Assembly: GCA_032622095.1 (NCBI GenBank)
Contig: CP136064.1
Coordinates: 216,394,205-216,458,204, forward strand
Length of the DNA: 64,000 nucleotides
Reading direction: 5' to 3'
Source of the DNA: Siphonodentalium dalli
Taxonomy: Eukaryota > Mollusca > Scaphopoda > Gadilida > Siphonodentaliidae
The translations under genes and the position numbers were made by a program. Positions 1-12,494 of the stretch are shown one piece after another; positions within the stretch are counted from its first letter, which is position 1, and the number at the start of each line of letters is the position of its first letter. The notes below the pieces were generated by a model. The model ran no database searches. It was not told the DNA's origin and was given only the letters and a program-made list of their open reading frames with translations.

Positions 1-1184
1 GACAAGTCTCATTCGATCTTTAAAATGTTATGCACGTAATAGCTATTTATATATATTTGTCGCACAAAAGTGAGACAAACGCTCTTTATTGCTACCGTAT
101 CGGGAATGAAACTAACAAGGACTAAAACACACCAAATTCGATCACTTGAAATAATTATGTTACAATGTTAACCTCTGTATATAACCAAACAAACATATTT
201 TATCTTTCCAACACCATGCATGTTTTTTTCCGAATAACGATTAGATAGGAATACCGGTATGTGATATAATTTATACTGCGACCCACCGAGAACTACAAGT
301 GCACGCCTTCGCCAAAAGTTGCAATTTCACATCAAACGATGCCGCCCGACACACACTCGTGAGCACAATGAATGTTCACGTAACAAAATCAAAGACTGAT
401 TTGACAACGTTGTGTCTTTCAATGTTTGGTGTTTTGCGTGTGTGTTTTTTTCGCGCACATTGGTGATGATAACAACTTTACTTTGCTGCATGACATGTGC
501 CACGCTTTCTTAGTTATACATTTTATTCCCACCGACAAGAAATCTTCAGGCGCAAATGTTTGTAAATTGCTTTACTATTTCACGAATGCGTACAATCATA
601 CGTCTTGGCGATAATATACTATTTACGCGCCGATTATGTTTGGCATATGAACACAACTATATATTTGAACGAATATGAATATTTCTGCAACGATCGCCGC
701 CCTGGCCTCCAAGACTAAACTCGGACTCAGTGTTGCTAATGCACCGTCCCCGCTGGTTTCGACCAAATTCAGATAAATGGAGGATTAACTTTTCCCATTT
801 TATAAGAAATTTAGATTTCGGAAACACAAAAAAAAAAAAAAAATCCGCATGAGTGGTAACCGATATAGGAATCGGGTGCGTAAATCATTTGACGATATGT
901 AAGATAGATGCTAACAACAAAACTATTACTCCACGGTGTTTTGCGTAATCCAGTCGCCGTAAGCAATTCATGATAGTTCAAAAACCGCCGACGTGATTAA
1001 ACGTGATGTACGTGTACATTTGTAATATGTTACATGTAAACCAGACATGTTCATATGTAATCCGATTGCATTATTATTCATTTATATTCATTACGTATAC
1101 ATAATTACGTGCAGCTTACAGGTATTCATTCAATACAAAAGTTATTCATAATCATTTACCTACCGTGTGACGCCTTGTTTCAGT
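1..1184. other. AT-rich stretch, no gene seen
   Basis: No ORF with coding character, no convincing splice-flanked exon and no repeat shared with the rest of the window was found here. A run of A lies at about 828-842. The stretch is most simply intergenic or intronic DNA. Confidence 0.6.
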
Positions 1185-1480
1185 CGTGTTCTCTCCGCGG
1201 TGGAGGGCCGTTAGCGGTAATTTGAACGTGGTTACGGAAAAAATACCGCGGTGTACGGCGGTAACGAACACCAATAACGCGGTAACCAACGGTAAAAATA
1301 CCATACCAGTACCGCGGGTCAACCGCCCTCCGTCGCGGTACAGAATGATAACCGCGGTAGTTTGGTGGTAACACCGCGGTAAGTACCGGCCCATAACCTC
1401 GTTAAACAGGTCGCTTACTGAGAGCATAGCTGTAGTTGCATTTCAGCCGTGGTGGCAACGCTAACCGCACCGCGGTTAAG
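1185..1480. repeat. CCGCGG-rich foldback cluster
   Basis: The hexamer CCGCGG occurs six times (1195, 1246, 1312, 1352, 1374, 1470), usually as ACCGCGGT, in DNA that is otherwise AT-rich. The stretch around 1195-1217 matches the reverse complement of about 1316-1342 (GGAGGGC core), so part of it can fold back. Many GCGGTAA and GGTAACC variants lie between. It could be an old foldback element or a cluster of binding sites. The minus-strand ORF across it looks like an artefact of the repeats. Confidence 0.5.
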
Positions 1481-4095
1481 TGGACACTTGTTTTGTCCAG
1501 CAGGGTACCTTTCTTGGAAATATGGCGATTAGTGGACTCGGACTACATGTAACTACCCAGTATATTAAATTGGTACATTGTATTTACTACTTGTACCGTA
1601 GTATATAGAAAATGTTATATCTATAATTGTTTTTTTTTGCCCTACATAGTACAGACCTGTACATGTAAACATGCATTATAAATCATATTTTTTCTGTCCT
1701 ACCTAAAAATGTCACAGATACATGTACATGTAAGTGAGATCGGATTATAACATTTGGGCAACTGAGATATTTTTTCCTGTCAACTTCCTATTTATTTTAT
1801 CGGTCACATGATGATAAAAAATATTTTTATAAACCTAATTTGTTTTATGTCAACTAAACACTTAATAAATTTTAATAAGTTATATTGAATATTTATTATA
1901 TATAGTTTATAGAGTTTTTACAGTGATGAGATTAACTTAGTACCAATTTCGAGAAAAACGGCGAGTTTGATCTAGAAACACGTAAGTGGTCGATGTCTGT
2001 CACCATTTTCAATCACAAAGTTTTCAATTGATACATACATGTACCATATCAACACCATTAGGGGTACCGGTATCTTAATTTTAAAAACCCAAATACACAC
2101 AATATTTCAATTATTAAACTGTTTACAGTTTATTCAACATTCGAAATTGGTCACACCAGAAATAAACAAACACCCTGGTGTGGTTATAATGCATTCATAT
2201 AAACATCGCATGAAGAATACAGTCTAACTATGGCCAACCGTGGTTGATCGCATGAACAAGGTCGAGTACCGCAGTTATGTTGGTGGTCAACCTTGTTAAG
2301 GATGGTCAATTAATTAGAGCATACATGTAGCTGAACTACGCTTACTGAAATAGCAGAAAACAGTCATGTGTTTATCTATGACTAAGATGAAGGAGAAATA
2401 AACATACATGTAGCAGTATTTCAGGGAGAAGAAATCCCTCCACAGGGCCTGGAATAGCCTTGAATCTCACAAATGACTGTTTAAGGAATGAAAAGTGCAG
2501 AAATTTAGGGCCTTTAATATTCGGCACTAATACCTATTATATAATTTACTGTTTGTTGAACAGATACTTTAGGCTTGAATTTCAGAATAGAAGGCAGGGA
2601 CATATCAGGCCGTTTTTCATACCGTTTACCGGTTTGGGCGCCCAAACTCCAGGCGCCCAAAAAAAAAAATTTGACCAAAACAAAATAATTATATTTTGTT
2701 TGTTTGTTTGTTTGTTTTTTCAATTTAGGTCCCAATTCATATCATAACAAGATGCAAATTATTTATATATGTATATATATATTGACATAAGACATTTAAG
2801 TTCATAAAAATATTTAAGTTTAACAGTTACAATCATACTGTAAAAGTATGTTTAAAACTGTTAAAACTTCAAATAGTTTGAGTTCAGGTTTGTTATCATT
2901 CAGCCTTCAGACTTCAGTATTTCAATCAAAAACAGTACAGGAACAATGACAATTTGATCAACTAAACCTGGTTATCAGGTGGGATCTCATAACACCAAAT
3001 GAAATATTATATACTAATAGTAATTACTAACTTAATAGACATTGTTTCTGTACTAGTATATTATGTATGTGTCTCTCACTTGAATTTTAGAAAATAGCCT
3101 TTTATATGAATTAGAGTGATAATGGTAAGTCTCATTTCAAGCAGTATAAGCATAATCCATTGAACCAAAAGATATCGGACAATAACCTATAAGCATTTCC
3201 AATCCATACATATATGAAAAAAAATCAAAAGTTATGGTTGAGAAACTTTATCAAATTGACCTCTCAGTAAAATTCAAAATACTGACTCAAAGAGCCCTAG
3301 ATTAGCTCTCAATGCAATGGATTTTCAAAAAAATTCCAGGGAGAAGAACGTACCCCCACCATCAGCAGGGGGTCACCCCCTCCCAAACTTCCTCCGCTCG
3401 GGCCTTCAGGATATGCCTTCGGAATATCATTGCCCAAAAACAGGTGTCCCCAAAAAATCCCTGGATCTTTCACTGGAAGGCTTTGCAAAACCTTGAAAAT
3501 GGTCTTGAAATTAATGTTTCCGACCCATATGAACCATACTAGTATCTTTACTCAACATGTACATGTTGTTGCCACTGTCGTATTGTAATCATATGCGTCC
3601 TAAATTGTTACATGTATGTCAAACCAGGAAAGTACAGGTATGCTTGTCTGCTTGAATTCAATTCATGGACTATAGCCTCTGTATGCCAACATGTGCATTG
3701 CATTCCATAAACTGGCACGCAAGGGCCCTGTCTGCTGTAAGTTCATAACCTCCTACACAGTGCCACCATCAATTCCACTATCAAGCAATTCAATCTTCAA
3801 TTAATGTTATATTTGATGGCTTTTCTGTATTCTGGGGAAATCAAAATGATTACATTATTAATTTTAGTGTCATCCTTGGAATTTCCTAGTGGTACTCTCC
3901 CAACTGGCAAATACTGCAAAATGCTGTAGCACATACACACATGTGTACTTTCAAAGTACATTATATTAACAAATGTACATTTAATTTACATGTACCTGTA
4001 CCAAGCCACAAGGATCATGACCCATCATGGGCTAACGGTACATGTATGTAGATAGTGGGTATTATATACCTTACCAGCATAACATACATGTACGT
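1481..4095. other. Non-coding stretch with simple repeats
   Basis: No gene recognised. It contains a (TTTG)n run at about 2697-2719, a GGGCGCCC duplication around 2637-2660, a run of A at 2659-2669 and many ACATGTA motifs. The block at 3330-3480 is relatively C-rich and resembles a decayed dispersed repeat, but I could not find a partner copy in this window beyond a short similarity near 2425-2460. Confidence 0.5.
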
Positions 4096-4685
4096 ATGCA
4101 TTGAAATAGTGTGTCTGTCATTTGCAGAATGAGATCCCCAGAGTTTGAGTTTAGTACCGCTTTCGGCAAAGTGGGCTAACATCACCAAATTCACCCTCTG
4201 GGAACCTCATTCTGCTGAGGTCTCAACTGCTATAGGAGGCTTAGGATCAGACAGTTCCCCAGTTGAAGTTGGTGATGTTCACACATTAGCAGTGCTTAAA
4301 ATCTGATGAGAATCGGAATTCATACTAGTAATGATTCTCGTAATATCAGCTTTAATTCGCTGTATAAATGCTATATTTTGATTCTTACAAAATATTATGG
4401 TTTGTAAGGCCTGCATTAGTTGCCTCGATTATGCATGTTATCTTCTGTAAATTAGGGGATAAGTAAACTTACAGAAGGGAAAAGGTAACTAAAACAATGT
4501 AAATTTGAGACTATACATTGTACATGTAGATACTTCCCATGAGATGAGGCCTAAGCAGAATTAGGTCCCCAGAGGGTCAATGTAAAATGTAGTGATACTG
4601 GCTTGCTGTGCAGGGTAGCATCACTAAATTCACCCTCTGGGGACCTCATTCTGCAAATGAGAGACAAGACTTAACTCAAGGCTTG
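4096..4685. mobile_element. Family B (hAT-type) MITE, copy 1, carrying an insertion
   Basis: Family B elements run from CAAGCCTTGAAATAGTG through TTTGCAGAATGAGGTCCCCA, a core, and then the inverted arms ending in CAAGGCTTG. Complete copies are about 430-445 bases. This copy has both arms (4128-4215 and 4550-4680) but is longer because a second small element sits in the core at 4290-4413. The left terminus is degraded, so no target duplication can be read. The hAT assignment rests on 8-base duplications at other copies (see 39649, 50108, 6682). Confidence 0.8.
4290..4413. mobile_element. Family H small element nested in a family B copy
   Basis: Compared with other family B copies, which read straight from CCCATTAG to CACCTCGATTA, this copy has 124 extra bases flanked by CATTAG on both sides (4284-4289 and 4414-4419). 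The insert begins CAGTGCTTAAAAT and ends with an inverted version (TAAGGCCTG). A relative lies at 57480-57597 and shares the stretch around ATATTTTGATTCT. It is probably a tiny non-autonomous DNA transposon. Confidence 0.6.
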
Positions 4686-5601
4686 AGTATACATGTAGCA
4701 TTTGTAGTGGTTAGCAGGTCTTCTTGTCACAGTAACATTACATACATGTATCATGCTTCCCATTTGCTGGACATTATACAATGTACTCGGCTCCTCACCT
4801 TCGACAATTCACTTTGTGATAGATCCTAGGACTGTGATTGTCCCGGGCAAATTCCCATGTACTTACAGTACATGTACAGGGTACCGTAGGAACACGGTAC
4901 ATGTACAGTGTACCGCAGTTCCTACTAGTAGCTTGGGACCAAATTGCTTGACCAAACGTTGTGCCACAGTAACTTGACAGTTCTATGGTAATAATTGCTC
5001 TATGCATCGATGTATGTATTGAAACTAATTGTAGTCAAATACATGTAATAATTGGATATACCAGTATTTATTATCTGCTAGCAGGAATTTTTTTTAATCT
5101 TTATTTACCGTACTTTCTGGTATGTGCTTGCATGAACAAATGGGAATGTTTCGGTTTTCGTTGTGACCTGAGGTCTGGTTGGGAGCACTTAAGTTTACTA
5201 AAAAATATGATGTTGCTACAGGTATGGAACAATCAATAGGCAATGTGAACTGCCGGCTTTGGTTCATGCAGTTTCTACTACCTCCCTCACAGATGTTCAT
5301 GTACATGTAGATGAGCAATGAAAATTTCCATGTTCGATCATTTTCATTGGTATCACACAGGCATCACAAAAATCCACAAAATCACCCATAATTTTTGTAG
5401 AAAACAATCGCAAAAGCTCATAATTTGGTACACTCTTTATTATCTAGTGCTTTTGGGCAATGGAAGCATGGATGCTCTTTATAATACTAGTACGTGATGA
5501 TTGGAATTTTTGCTAGGCTGACAAAAATTCAAAATGTGTTAAAATTTCCTCTTTTGAAAGTCAATATTGTAGCTATCAAAACCTATCAATGTGCTTACAT
5601 G
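4686..5601. other. Non-coding stretch
   Basis: No gene seen. Around 4855-4925 the words GGTACC, CGGTAC and TACATGTAC recur in both orientations, giving short hairpins. Otherwise nothing distinctive. Confidence 0.5.
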
Positions 5602-5818
5602 TACAGTAATGCCCTAAGTAATCGACTCCTTAACCACAGTATAATTATGGGTAACTTTTCAGGATTTAGTCGGAAATATGGCTTGTTGCCATTCATTGGA
5701 AAGCTCTCGGTGAGAGCTTTCTGATTAATGGCAACAAGCCATATTTCTGACTAAATCCTGCAAAGTTACCCATAATTCTGCTGTGGTTAAGGGGTCGATT
5801 ACTTAGGGCATTACTGTA
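5602..5818. mobile_element. Family A (Tc1/mariner-type) hairpin MITE, copy 1
   Basis: This is a nearly complete palindrome of 217 bases. It starts TA-CAGTAATGCCCTAA and ends TTAGGGCATTACTG-TA, so the ends are inverted and flanked by the dinucleotide TA, as in Tc1/mariner insertions. The arms continue inward through CCACAG, AATTATGGGTAA, GGATTTAGTCGGAAATATGG and TTGCCATTCAT to a short loop near 5700-5712. There is no coding capacity, so mobility would need a transposase from elsewhere. About 15 copies or parts occur in this window. Confidence 0.9.
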
Positions 5819-6681
5819 CTTTGCATGGGAAAATTGCATCCATACAACAGCAAAGCAAGCAGGGGTTTCTGCACAACATCACAAGACATCATTAGACCAA
5901 TGCCCTACAAATGCGTGTTTGAGTGTAAATACGGTCTTGGGGAAGATATGTTTGATCTCAGGTTTTCTTTGAACAATCGGCCAAACCTCTGAATCTACAT
6001 GTACATGTAGGAATATTTTTATTGTAATTTGAGTAATTTCTCACTAAAACTGACAAGGTCGAGAATCGCTACTAGTTTTCGATTCACCAGCATTGCCTGG
6101 CAATACCTGCTGACAAGACAAGTGAGAAATTTTTAAATATACGTACCAGTATAACACTACCGGTATGCAACTGACAACCCAAGTCAAATCAGGAGTCCAG
6201 ATACTTGATGCATCATAAAAGAAGATCTCACTTCACGGCAAGCTTTTCGTGCAATTTCTTTAACTTTTTGGTGAGCTGACTTAAATGGATAACATATATT
6301 TTATATATACCAGTATTTTCACTGTAGGTGCCGTATTTATAAATACAACATGTGTATATTTTCCTATCCATTTTGAGACTGAATCTAGTTTGCAGTTTGT
6401 GAATCTAGAAAAAGATAATTTGCCTGCCCACTTTTAAAATTTAAGGTCGGAAGAAGGAAAACAAATTATTATAATTACTAGTAATAAACTAAATATTTCA
6501 GGTGTATAGAAACTGAGATTGGGCATACCAGTATGTTTGTGTGCATACATCTTATCTGATTCACTGATAAATATTACCTGGCCTCCACCAATCATGCTGC
6601 GACTGCACCTTAATTGAAGGCTGAGATCTGATTATTATTGGGCCATAATAAAAATATACTTTGTTTCCCATGAACCACTAT
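5819..6681. other. Non-coding stretch
   Basis: No gene or shared repeat recognised. It is AT-rich, with scattered TACATGTA and ACCAGTAT words. Confidence 0.5.
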
Positions 6682-7125
6682 CAAGCATTGAAATAGTGTG
6701 TCTGTCATTTGCAGAATGAGGTCCCCATAGGGTGAATTTACTGATGCTACCCCGCACAGTGGGCTATCATCACCAAAGTTGCCAGTCTGGGAACCTCATT
6801 CTACTGAGGCCTACACTTCTATGGGAGACCTACCGATAGGATCAGATTAAGTTCCCCAGTTGATGTTGGTGATATTCACCTCGATTATTTGTTTTATCTT
6901 CTGCAAATTAGGGGATATAGAAACTGAACAGGAGGGGAAAAGTACATGTAACACAAAACAATGTTAATATGAGAATAAAGATCTATACGAGTACTTCCCA
7001 GAAAATGAGCCATAAGCATAATGAGGTCCCCAGAGGGTGAATTTAGTGATGCTAGCCTGCTGTCATTAAATTCACACTCTGGGGACCTCATTCTACAAAT
7101 GACAGACACACTATTTCAAGGCTTG
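6682..7125. mobile_element. Family B (hAT-type) MITE, copy 2
   Basis: A complete 444-base copy from CAAGCATTGAAATAG to CTATTTCAAGGCTTG. It is flanked by ACCACTAT (6674-6681) and CCCACTAT (7126-7133), an 8-base near-perfect target duplication, as expected for hAT transposition. Each arm carries a secondary hairpin with AGGGTGAATTTA-type sequence. Confidence 0.88.
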
Positions 7126-7206
7126 CCCACTATAAACATTGTTACCTGAAGTAACAGAGGTGCATGCCACTTTATGATATGTAGATACATCCAGGTATGT
7201 GTAGCT

Positions 7207-7230
7207 AAAAATAAATAAATAAAATAAATA
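7207..7230. repeat. (AAAT)n microsatellite
   Basis: A short imperfect run of AAAT/AATA units. Confidence 0.85.
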
Positions 7231-7461
7231 CCTATCTACTAACTAAGTACATGTATACATTCTTGAAACCTAGGGAAGTGACATGGGAAATATAGAATAT
7301 GTTTATGTACATGTAGCTAGTGTATTTGTTTACATGTAAACTGTTTGTGTCTGTTTGGGGGATTTGAGCTTCTATTTTGCAAGGCTCAGCTTAGCCCAAT
7401 AGATGTCAATTCCCTTGAAGGGACAAACACAGTTGAGTGACAGCAATATCATAGCATTAGC

Positions 7462-7582
7462 TACAGTAATGCCCTAAATAATCGACTCTTTATCCACAGC
7501 AGAATTATGGGTAATTACTGAGAGCTTTCCGATGAATGGCAACAAGCCATATTTCCGACTAAATCCTGAAAAATTACCCATA
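7462..7582. mobile_element. Family A MITE, copy 2, internally and right-end deleted
   Basis: The left end TA-CAGTAATGCCC is intact, but after AATTATGGGTAA the sequence jumps to the right arm (GAGAGCTTTCCGATGAATGG) and stops at TTACCCATA without the right terminus. The result is a 121-base remnant that should not be mobile. Confidence 0.85.
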
Positions 7583-7685
7583 GTTTATTTATATGCCACA
7601 CAGAATTTTCCCTTTGCATACAAGAGAACTGTCATATTATGAAGTGTTTTGTTTGTTTCTTCGATGACGCTCATACATTAATTAT

Positions 7686-8300
7686 GCCCCCGACTTGAAG
7701 TCGGTGGGTATATAGTCGACGTCTCCGTCCGTACGTCCGTCCGTACGTCCGTCCATACAAACATTTTGCATTATTGTTCAGCAACTGCTTGGCAGATTTA
7801 GCTGTTATTTGGTATGGTGATAGAGCAGCATGGGGGAACAGCTACCGTGTACATGCATAGCGCGGGTTTCGTCCACCCATTTTCACCAGAGTTATGGCCC
7901 TTTTTTTACTTAGAAAATTCAATTTTTTCCGTCTGTACAAACATTGTGCATTATTGTTCAGCAACCGCTGGGCAGATTTATCTGATATTTGGTATGGTGA
8001 TAGAGCAGCATGGGGGAACAGCTACATGCATAGCCCGGATTTCGTCCACCCATTTTCACCAGAATTATGGCCCTTTTTTTACTTAGAAAATTCAGTTTTT
8101 TTTGGTTTCCAGATGATAGCGTGAGCTTTGGTGGTACGATTGCAAATCCCATATTTTTTGGATCAGTTATATGAAAATACATGTCAAGTGCGAATTTGGG
8201 TATGATCTGATGATTTTTGCCAGAGTTATGGCCCTTTTTTCAACTTAGAAAATTTGAATTTTCGCTTGTTTTTGGGTTTCCGGTTCGTTTCAGTATAAAC
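7686..8300 (+). repeat. Dispersed repeat with CCGTCCGT start and two 180-base tandem units
   Basis: It begins with CGACTTGAAGTCGGTGGGT and a run of CGTCCGTACGTCCGTC. Two copies of a unit of about 180 bases follow (from about 7755 and 7935), each reading TACAAACATT, TTGTTCAGCAAC, GGTATGGTGATAGAGCAGC and ATGGCCCTTTTTTTACTTAG. A partial third unit lies near 8220. The same style of repeat recurs at 16.8, 60.6 and 63.7 kb. The ORFs in it overlap and are repeats of each other, so I do not regard them as genes. Confidence 0.7.
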
Positions 8301-8492
8301 AAAGAGAGTTTTGGCCTTTGTGCACTCAAAAGATATGCCTCCTGACTTTAGTCGGTGGGTTTTTAGTCAACATTTCTGTACGAACTTCGTTTGGAATGGT
8401 CATATAGACCTCCTTGGATATCCGCAGTTTCGTCCATGCTTAATTCAAATTGCTACGGTTGGGGGCAAATGCCACGCGACAGCGTACCTCTT

Positions 8493-8617
8493 GCAGCCCT
8501 CATGATTGGCTACGGCAATCAGCAATGCCGAAGCCATTTGCCGAAGCAAAGTCGGCCACGGTAAAGGGTGGCCGTAGCGGATTGCCGAAGCCGAACAATC
8601 TGAATTATGAGGGCTGC
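8493..8617. mobile_element. Short foldback element with GCAGCCCTCAT ends
   Basis: It starts GCAGCCCTCATGATT and ends AATTATGAGGGCTGC, with further pairing between GGCTACGGCAATC and GGATTGCCGAAGCC. The 125-base palindromic unit looks like a small MITE. No target duplication is obvious and no second copy lies in the window. Confidence 0.55.
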
Positions 8618-9893
8618 TCTTGTTAGTTCAAGTTTACATCTTGTAAGCTATTAGTATTCATGATGTCGGAAAACTGTCACTGGATTGCAGAATAATAAGA
8701 AATAGGCCTTTCTTTCCTTGATACATGTACTTATTGGATATTATCTTTGTTCTAAATGTTTTAAGTGTTGTAGAGTTAAAACACTTTTACCTTTTTCATA
8801 TTTTATACCGTTTGCAGTGAATTACTAGCAGGGACAAGAAGACGTTGATGACATTTGGTTGTCCTTAGTGAACTTCACATCGCACATGTAATACTAACCT
8901 AATAAACATACATTGACCTAATGAACCTGGGTTTATAGTTACCAGTATATGGATCATCTACATGTATACATGTATATACCTGACAAGCTTGACGTTTACA
9001 GAGTAGGCTTTATGTAGGCAATGGAATTATGGAAGCAGTGAGCGGTGGATAAACAAAACATATTTCATCTGCGACCCTGTTAATGCACGGGTGTCTGCTG
9101 ATTTCATATCAAAGATGCAGAGATTCTAATTATATATGAGTATCATTATCTAGTTTATCCTCCATGAGTCTATATTTTTAATCAAAAGATATTTTTTAAA
9201 TATTGATTTGTGGAAATTGCATTTATATACCGGGAAGGTGATGATTCAGTAGTCTGTATGGACTGCAGTAATTTGACGGAGCTTCCAGATTGCAGCGGCT
9301 CTTATTGATCACGTAATATCTGTAATGACAGGTGACTCTCGGTTTAATCCCGAGGGGGATTTTCTTACAAATTTATGGTGTGTCTTCTTCATCGCATCTC
9401 CTATAGTACTTCATATGATACTGCAGTTTGGATCGAAGCCAAATTTTGTAGGTGTATTGTGAGCTCAAAATACAGGTCCCGTGTGACTATATATATGGGT
9501 TTCGGTCTTTCTGATACGTATTTGTCCTAGTTACTGAGCCTGCACGGCCCTTTTTCGACTGAATTTTGGTGATTTTAGGCTCCAAAAGGGTAACTTCAAT
9601 TTGGGCATACAATACCAGTATATAATTTCTTCATCACATTAAAAAACATTTGTTTAATCCAACACATATTTAAATTTGGCACCCTGACCTTGGAAGTTGG
9701 GGGTATGTGAACATAAACAGTACCCTGCTTTGATCATGATTCCATTGAGGCGGCTGCCTCTCCATGGTTATATTTGGATTTATGACGTAAATGACATATG
9801 TAATCTAGTGAGTACTTCAACTCTCAGCCTGAGCTGCTCTATGACAGTTGCCAGTCTTGTCACCTTATATTGCCCTACCCCGGCGCCCCTGGT
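8618..9893. other. Non-coding stretch
   Basis: No gene recognised. Weakly structured sequence such as AATCCCGAGGGGGATT near 9338-9354 is present, but no repeat partner or credible exon. Confidence 0.5.
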
Positions 9894-10150
9894 TAAATTT
9901 TATAACTGGATACTCACTGGCACAAACCTGGAAATACCATGTACAATGTAGTGTGTATGACATTTACAGAATGAGGTCCCCAGAGGGTGAATTTAGTGAC
10001 GCTGCCCCGCACCGCGTGTTAGCATGACTAACCCTGGGTAAATTTTATAACTGGATACTCACTGGCACAAACCTGGGAATACCATGTACAATGTAGTGTG
10101 TATGACATTTTCAGAATGAGGTCCCCAGAGGGTGAAGTTAGTGATGCTAT
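9894..10150 (+). repeat. 145-base tandem duplication across the left end of a family B element
   Basis: The segment starting TAAATTTTATAACTGG at 9894 is repeated from 10039, including flanking DNA, the family B terminus CAAACCTGG and the first part of its arm. The duplication therefore happened after the element inserted. Confidence 0.85.
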
Positions 10151-10535
10151 CCCACAAGGTGGACTAGCATAACCAATTCACCCTCTGGGAACCTGATTCT
10201 GCTTAGGCCTCAATGCTATGGGAGACCTAGGATCAGATTGAAGTTCCCCAGTTGATGTTGATGATGCTCACCCATTAGTCACCTCGATTAATATGCAATT
10301 TATCTTCTGCAAGTTTTGGGATATAGAAGCTGAACAGAAGGGAAAAAGTGAATGAAAAGAATGTTAATTTTAGATTGTAGATACTTCCCAGAAGATGAGG
10401 CCTAAGCAGAATGAGGTCCCCAGAGGGTATAGGTGAATTTGGTGATGATAGCCCACTCTGCAGGGTAGCATCACTAAATTCACCCTCTGGGGACCTCATT
10501 CTGCAAATGTCAGATACACTATATATCCAGGCTTG
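9923..10535. mobile_element. Family B (hAT-type) MITE, copy 3
   Basis: Left end CAAACCTGG, right end CCAGGCTTG. It is flanked by CACTGGCA (9915-9922) and CACTGGTG (10536-10543), an 8-base duplication with two mismatches. Length is inflated by the tandem duplication of its left end. Confidence 0.82.
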
Positions 10536-10851
10536 CACTGGTGGGTAATTACTTGGTTCCCATTCGTTTATTTCTAGAGATGCTCAGATAACAATTTTGG
10601 ACTTTAATAGACTAAAAGTGTTTGTTGAACTTTTTGGCTGAACTTCGCTATGAAAAAAAGAAAATGAATTAATTGTATGATTCTCTGCCTGTACATGTAG
10701 GCTTCTAATACATACCGGTACATGCACATGTATTTGTATCTGACAATTCCAATAAATCAGAGACCAGCAATCTTTTCCCTAAATGTGCCACTTCTCCATG
10801 TTTTTGTTCCAGGGAGAAGTTACTTCTCTCATATACCAATATTAATACAAG

Positions 10852-11068
10852 TACAGTAATGCCCTAAATAACCGACTCCTTTACCACAGCAGAATTATGG
10901 GTAATTTTTCAAGATTTAGTCGGAAATATGGCTTGTTGACATTCATCGGAAAGCTCTCAGTGAGAGCATTCCACTGAATGGCAACAAGCTATATTTCTGA
11001 CTTAATCCTGAAAAATTACCTATAATTCTGCTGTGGTTAAGGAGTCGATTATTTAGGGCATTACTGTA
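10852..11068. mobile_element. Family A MITE, copy 3, full length
   Basis: A complete 217-base TA-flanked hairpin with a GTGAG loop, inserted in family I sequence. Arms differ by a few substitutions. Confidence 0.9.
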
Positions 11069-11120
11069 TGTCCCAACAGAATATCTAAAGAATTTCTACT
11101 GATCATAATGGTGTTCTTAA

Positions 11121-11362
11121 CCCTTTCCTGGAATTTTGCGAAAACCCTGTGCCAATGCATTCTCTTATACATGTACATCTGAATCTCCCATATGGAGCCT
11201 TGCATATATAAGAGAATACATTGGCCTAATAATATTTACCTTGACCTTGTAAGCAAGTGCATTCTCTTACCTGTATATATACAAGGCTCCCTATGTGTCG
11301 GAGACTCAACATATATAAGAGAATGTACTGGCACAGGATCTTTAATGCTGCTCTTGAAAGGG
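11121..11362. mobile_element. Family C (piggyBac-type) MITE, copy 1
   Basis: It is preceded by TTAA (11117-11120), starts CCCTTTCCTGG and ends GAAAGGG followed by TTAT. Inside are inverted copies of CAATGCATTCTCTTATA, the family C signature. TTAA targets and CCCTTT-like ends are typical of piggyBac-superfamily elements. It has no coding capacity. Confidence 0.78.
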
Positions 11363-11546
11363 TTATTCAATATAATGGTTACATAAATATGCTCTTGTGT
11401 GGCATAATACTTATTGGATCATAGACTGGGGATGTTGGGTAAATTTAACTTCAGCCATTGTTTACCATACATCTCCCTAATAGTAGTCCACTTCACCCTA
11501 ATGACCAAACAGGGAGAACTGATTTCTCCCATTTTGAGACCTCTAC

Positions 11547-12494
11547 TAGTAGCTGATCTCTTGTTTGGATTATATGGATATATCTCTGCCTGTCAGCTGC
11601 TAATATTTATCTGAAAATCCCAATAAATGAAGAATAGACTAATCCGGTGTATACTTTTAGACCTGAATGGGAGAATCTATTCTCAGATTGAGAGGTTAAA
11701 TCATGTTGTAGTGCAGCTGTAATAAAACACAAACATTGACTCATTGCAATAATGGAATCATGAAATAGGCAGTTGTAAGTTTGATACTCTTGCAGACACA
11801 ATAAATGCTTCTGCGAAGAGGGGAGTAACATAGTGCTTGATGCACCCTCTCTGAGGGCATTGGCTAGCTGTCTTTAACAATATGTCTAGTCTGTGCGTCT
11901 GGGCCCACATGCGTGAAGCATGTATCTATTGATTTCTAGCTGGCGCTGTATTGAATTCCATAGACCTGTGCTTAATTCATATACAGCACTGTGTGAAACA
12001 CATTTCATTTTTCGGTCTGAGGCATTGGGAGATGGTATTCATAAAATATTTTCAGGTGTTAGTGTTTGACAGTGCCTCTGCATGTATGGATATTGTCAGT
12101 GTAATGCAGGGACTCTGGGTGAAATTCAAGCCCCTCCTTTGTGTAATTGATTCATTATGATGATAAATCAGCTGCTCAAACTAAAATGTTAATAGATGAG
12201 AAGTGAGTCACCATTATTCAATTTCAAGTTTTCTGACATGGCTCATTTAAACCTATAAACTATGCGTAGTATTTTGAGAGGAGGTATATTAAAATATACC
12301 TACTCTGAAAATTATCAACCCAGCTCATTGATATCAGGGTCTGCGCTGGGCCGAAAATTACTTTTGCCAAATGAAAATATTTTTTGCAAAATTCTATCAG
12401 TTTCTGTAACTGTGAGTATCTTCAAAATTTGAAGTTGTGAATAATAATAATGGTATGAGTGGTTTAATAGTTTTTTGGAAAATATATAATATTT
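11547..12494. other. Non-coding stretch
   Basis: No gene recognised. The segment around 11620-11700 (GTATACTTTTAGACCTGAATGG) resembles 45420-45480, suggesting an old shared repeat. The rest is unremarkable. Confidence 0.45.

Larger units (their letters stand above)
10786..11546 (+). mobile_element. Family I element interrupted by a family A and a family C insertion
   Basis: The uninterrupted relative at 57695-57946 reads from TGCCACTTCTCC through GGGAGAAG boxes to ACCAAACAGGGAGAA and TTCTCCC. Here the same sequence is broken twice: after AATACAAG by the family A copy at 10852-11068, and at a TTAA by the family C copy at 11121-11362. The 3' part resumes at about 11370 (TTGGATCATAGACTGGGGATG) and ends around 11546. 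The flank words on both sides of each insert line up with the intact copy. Confidence 0.75.

Noticed and set aside
1152-1427. 91-codon minus-strand ORF
   Set aside because: Lies over the CCGCGG-rich foldback; overlapping ORFs on both strands indicate composition rather than coding.
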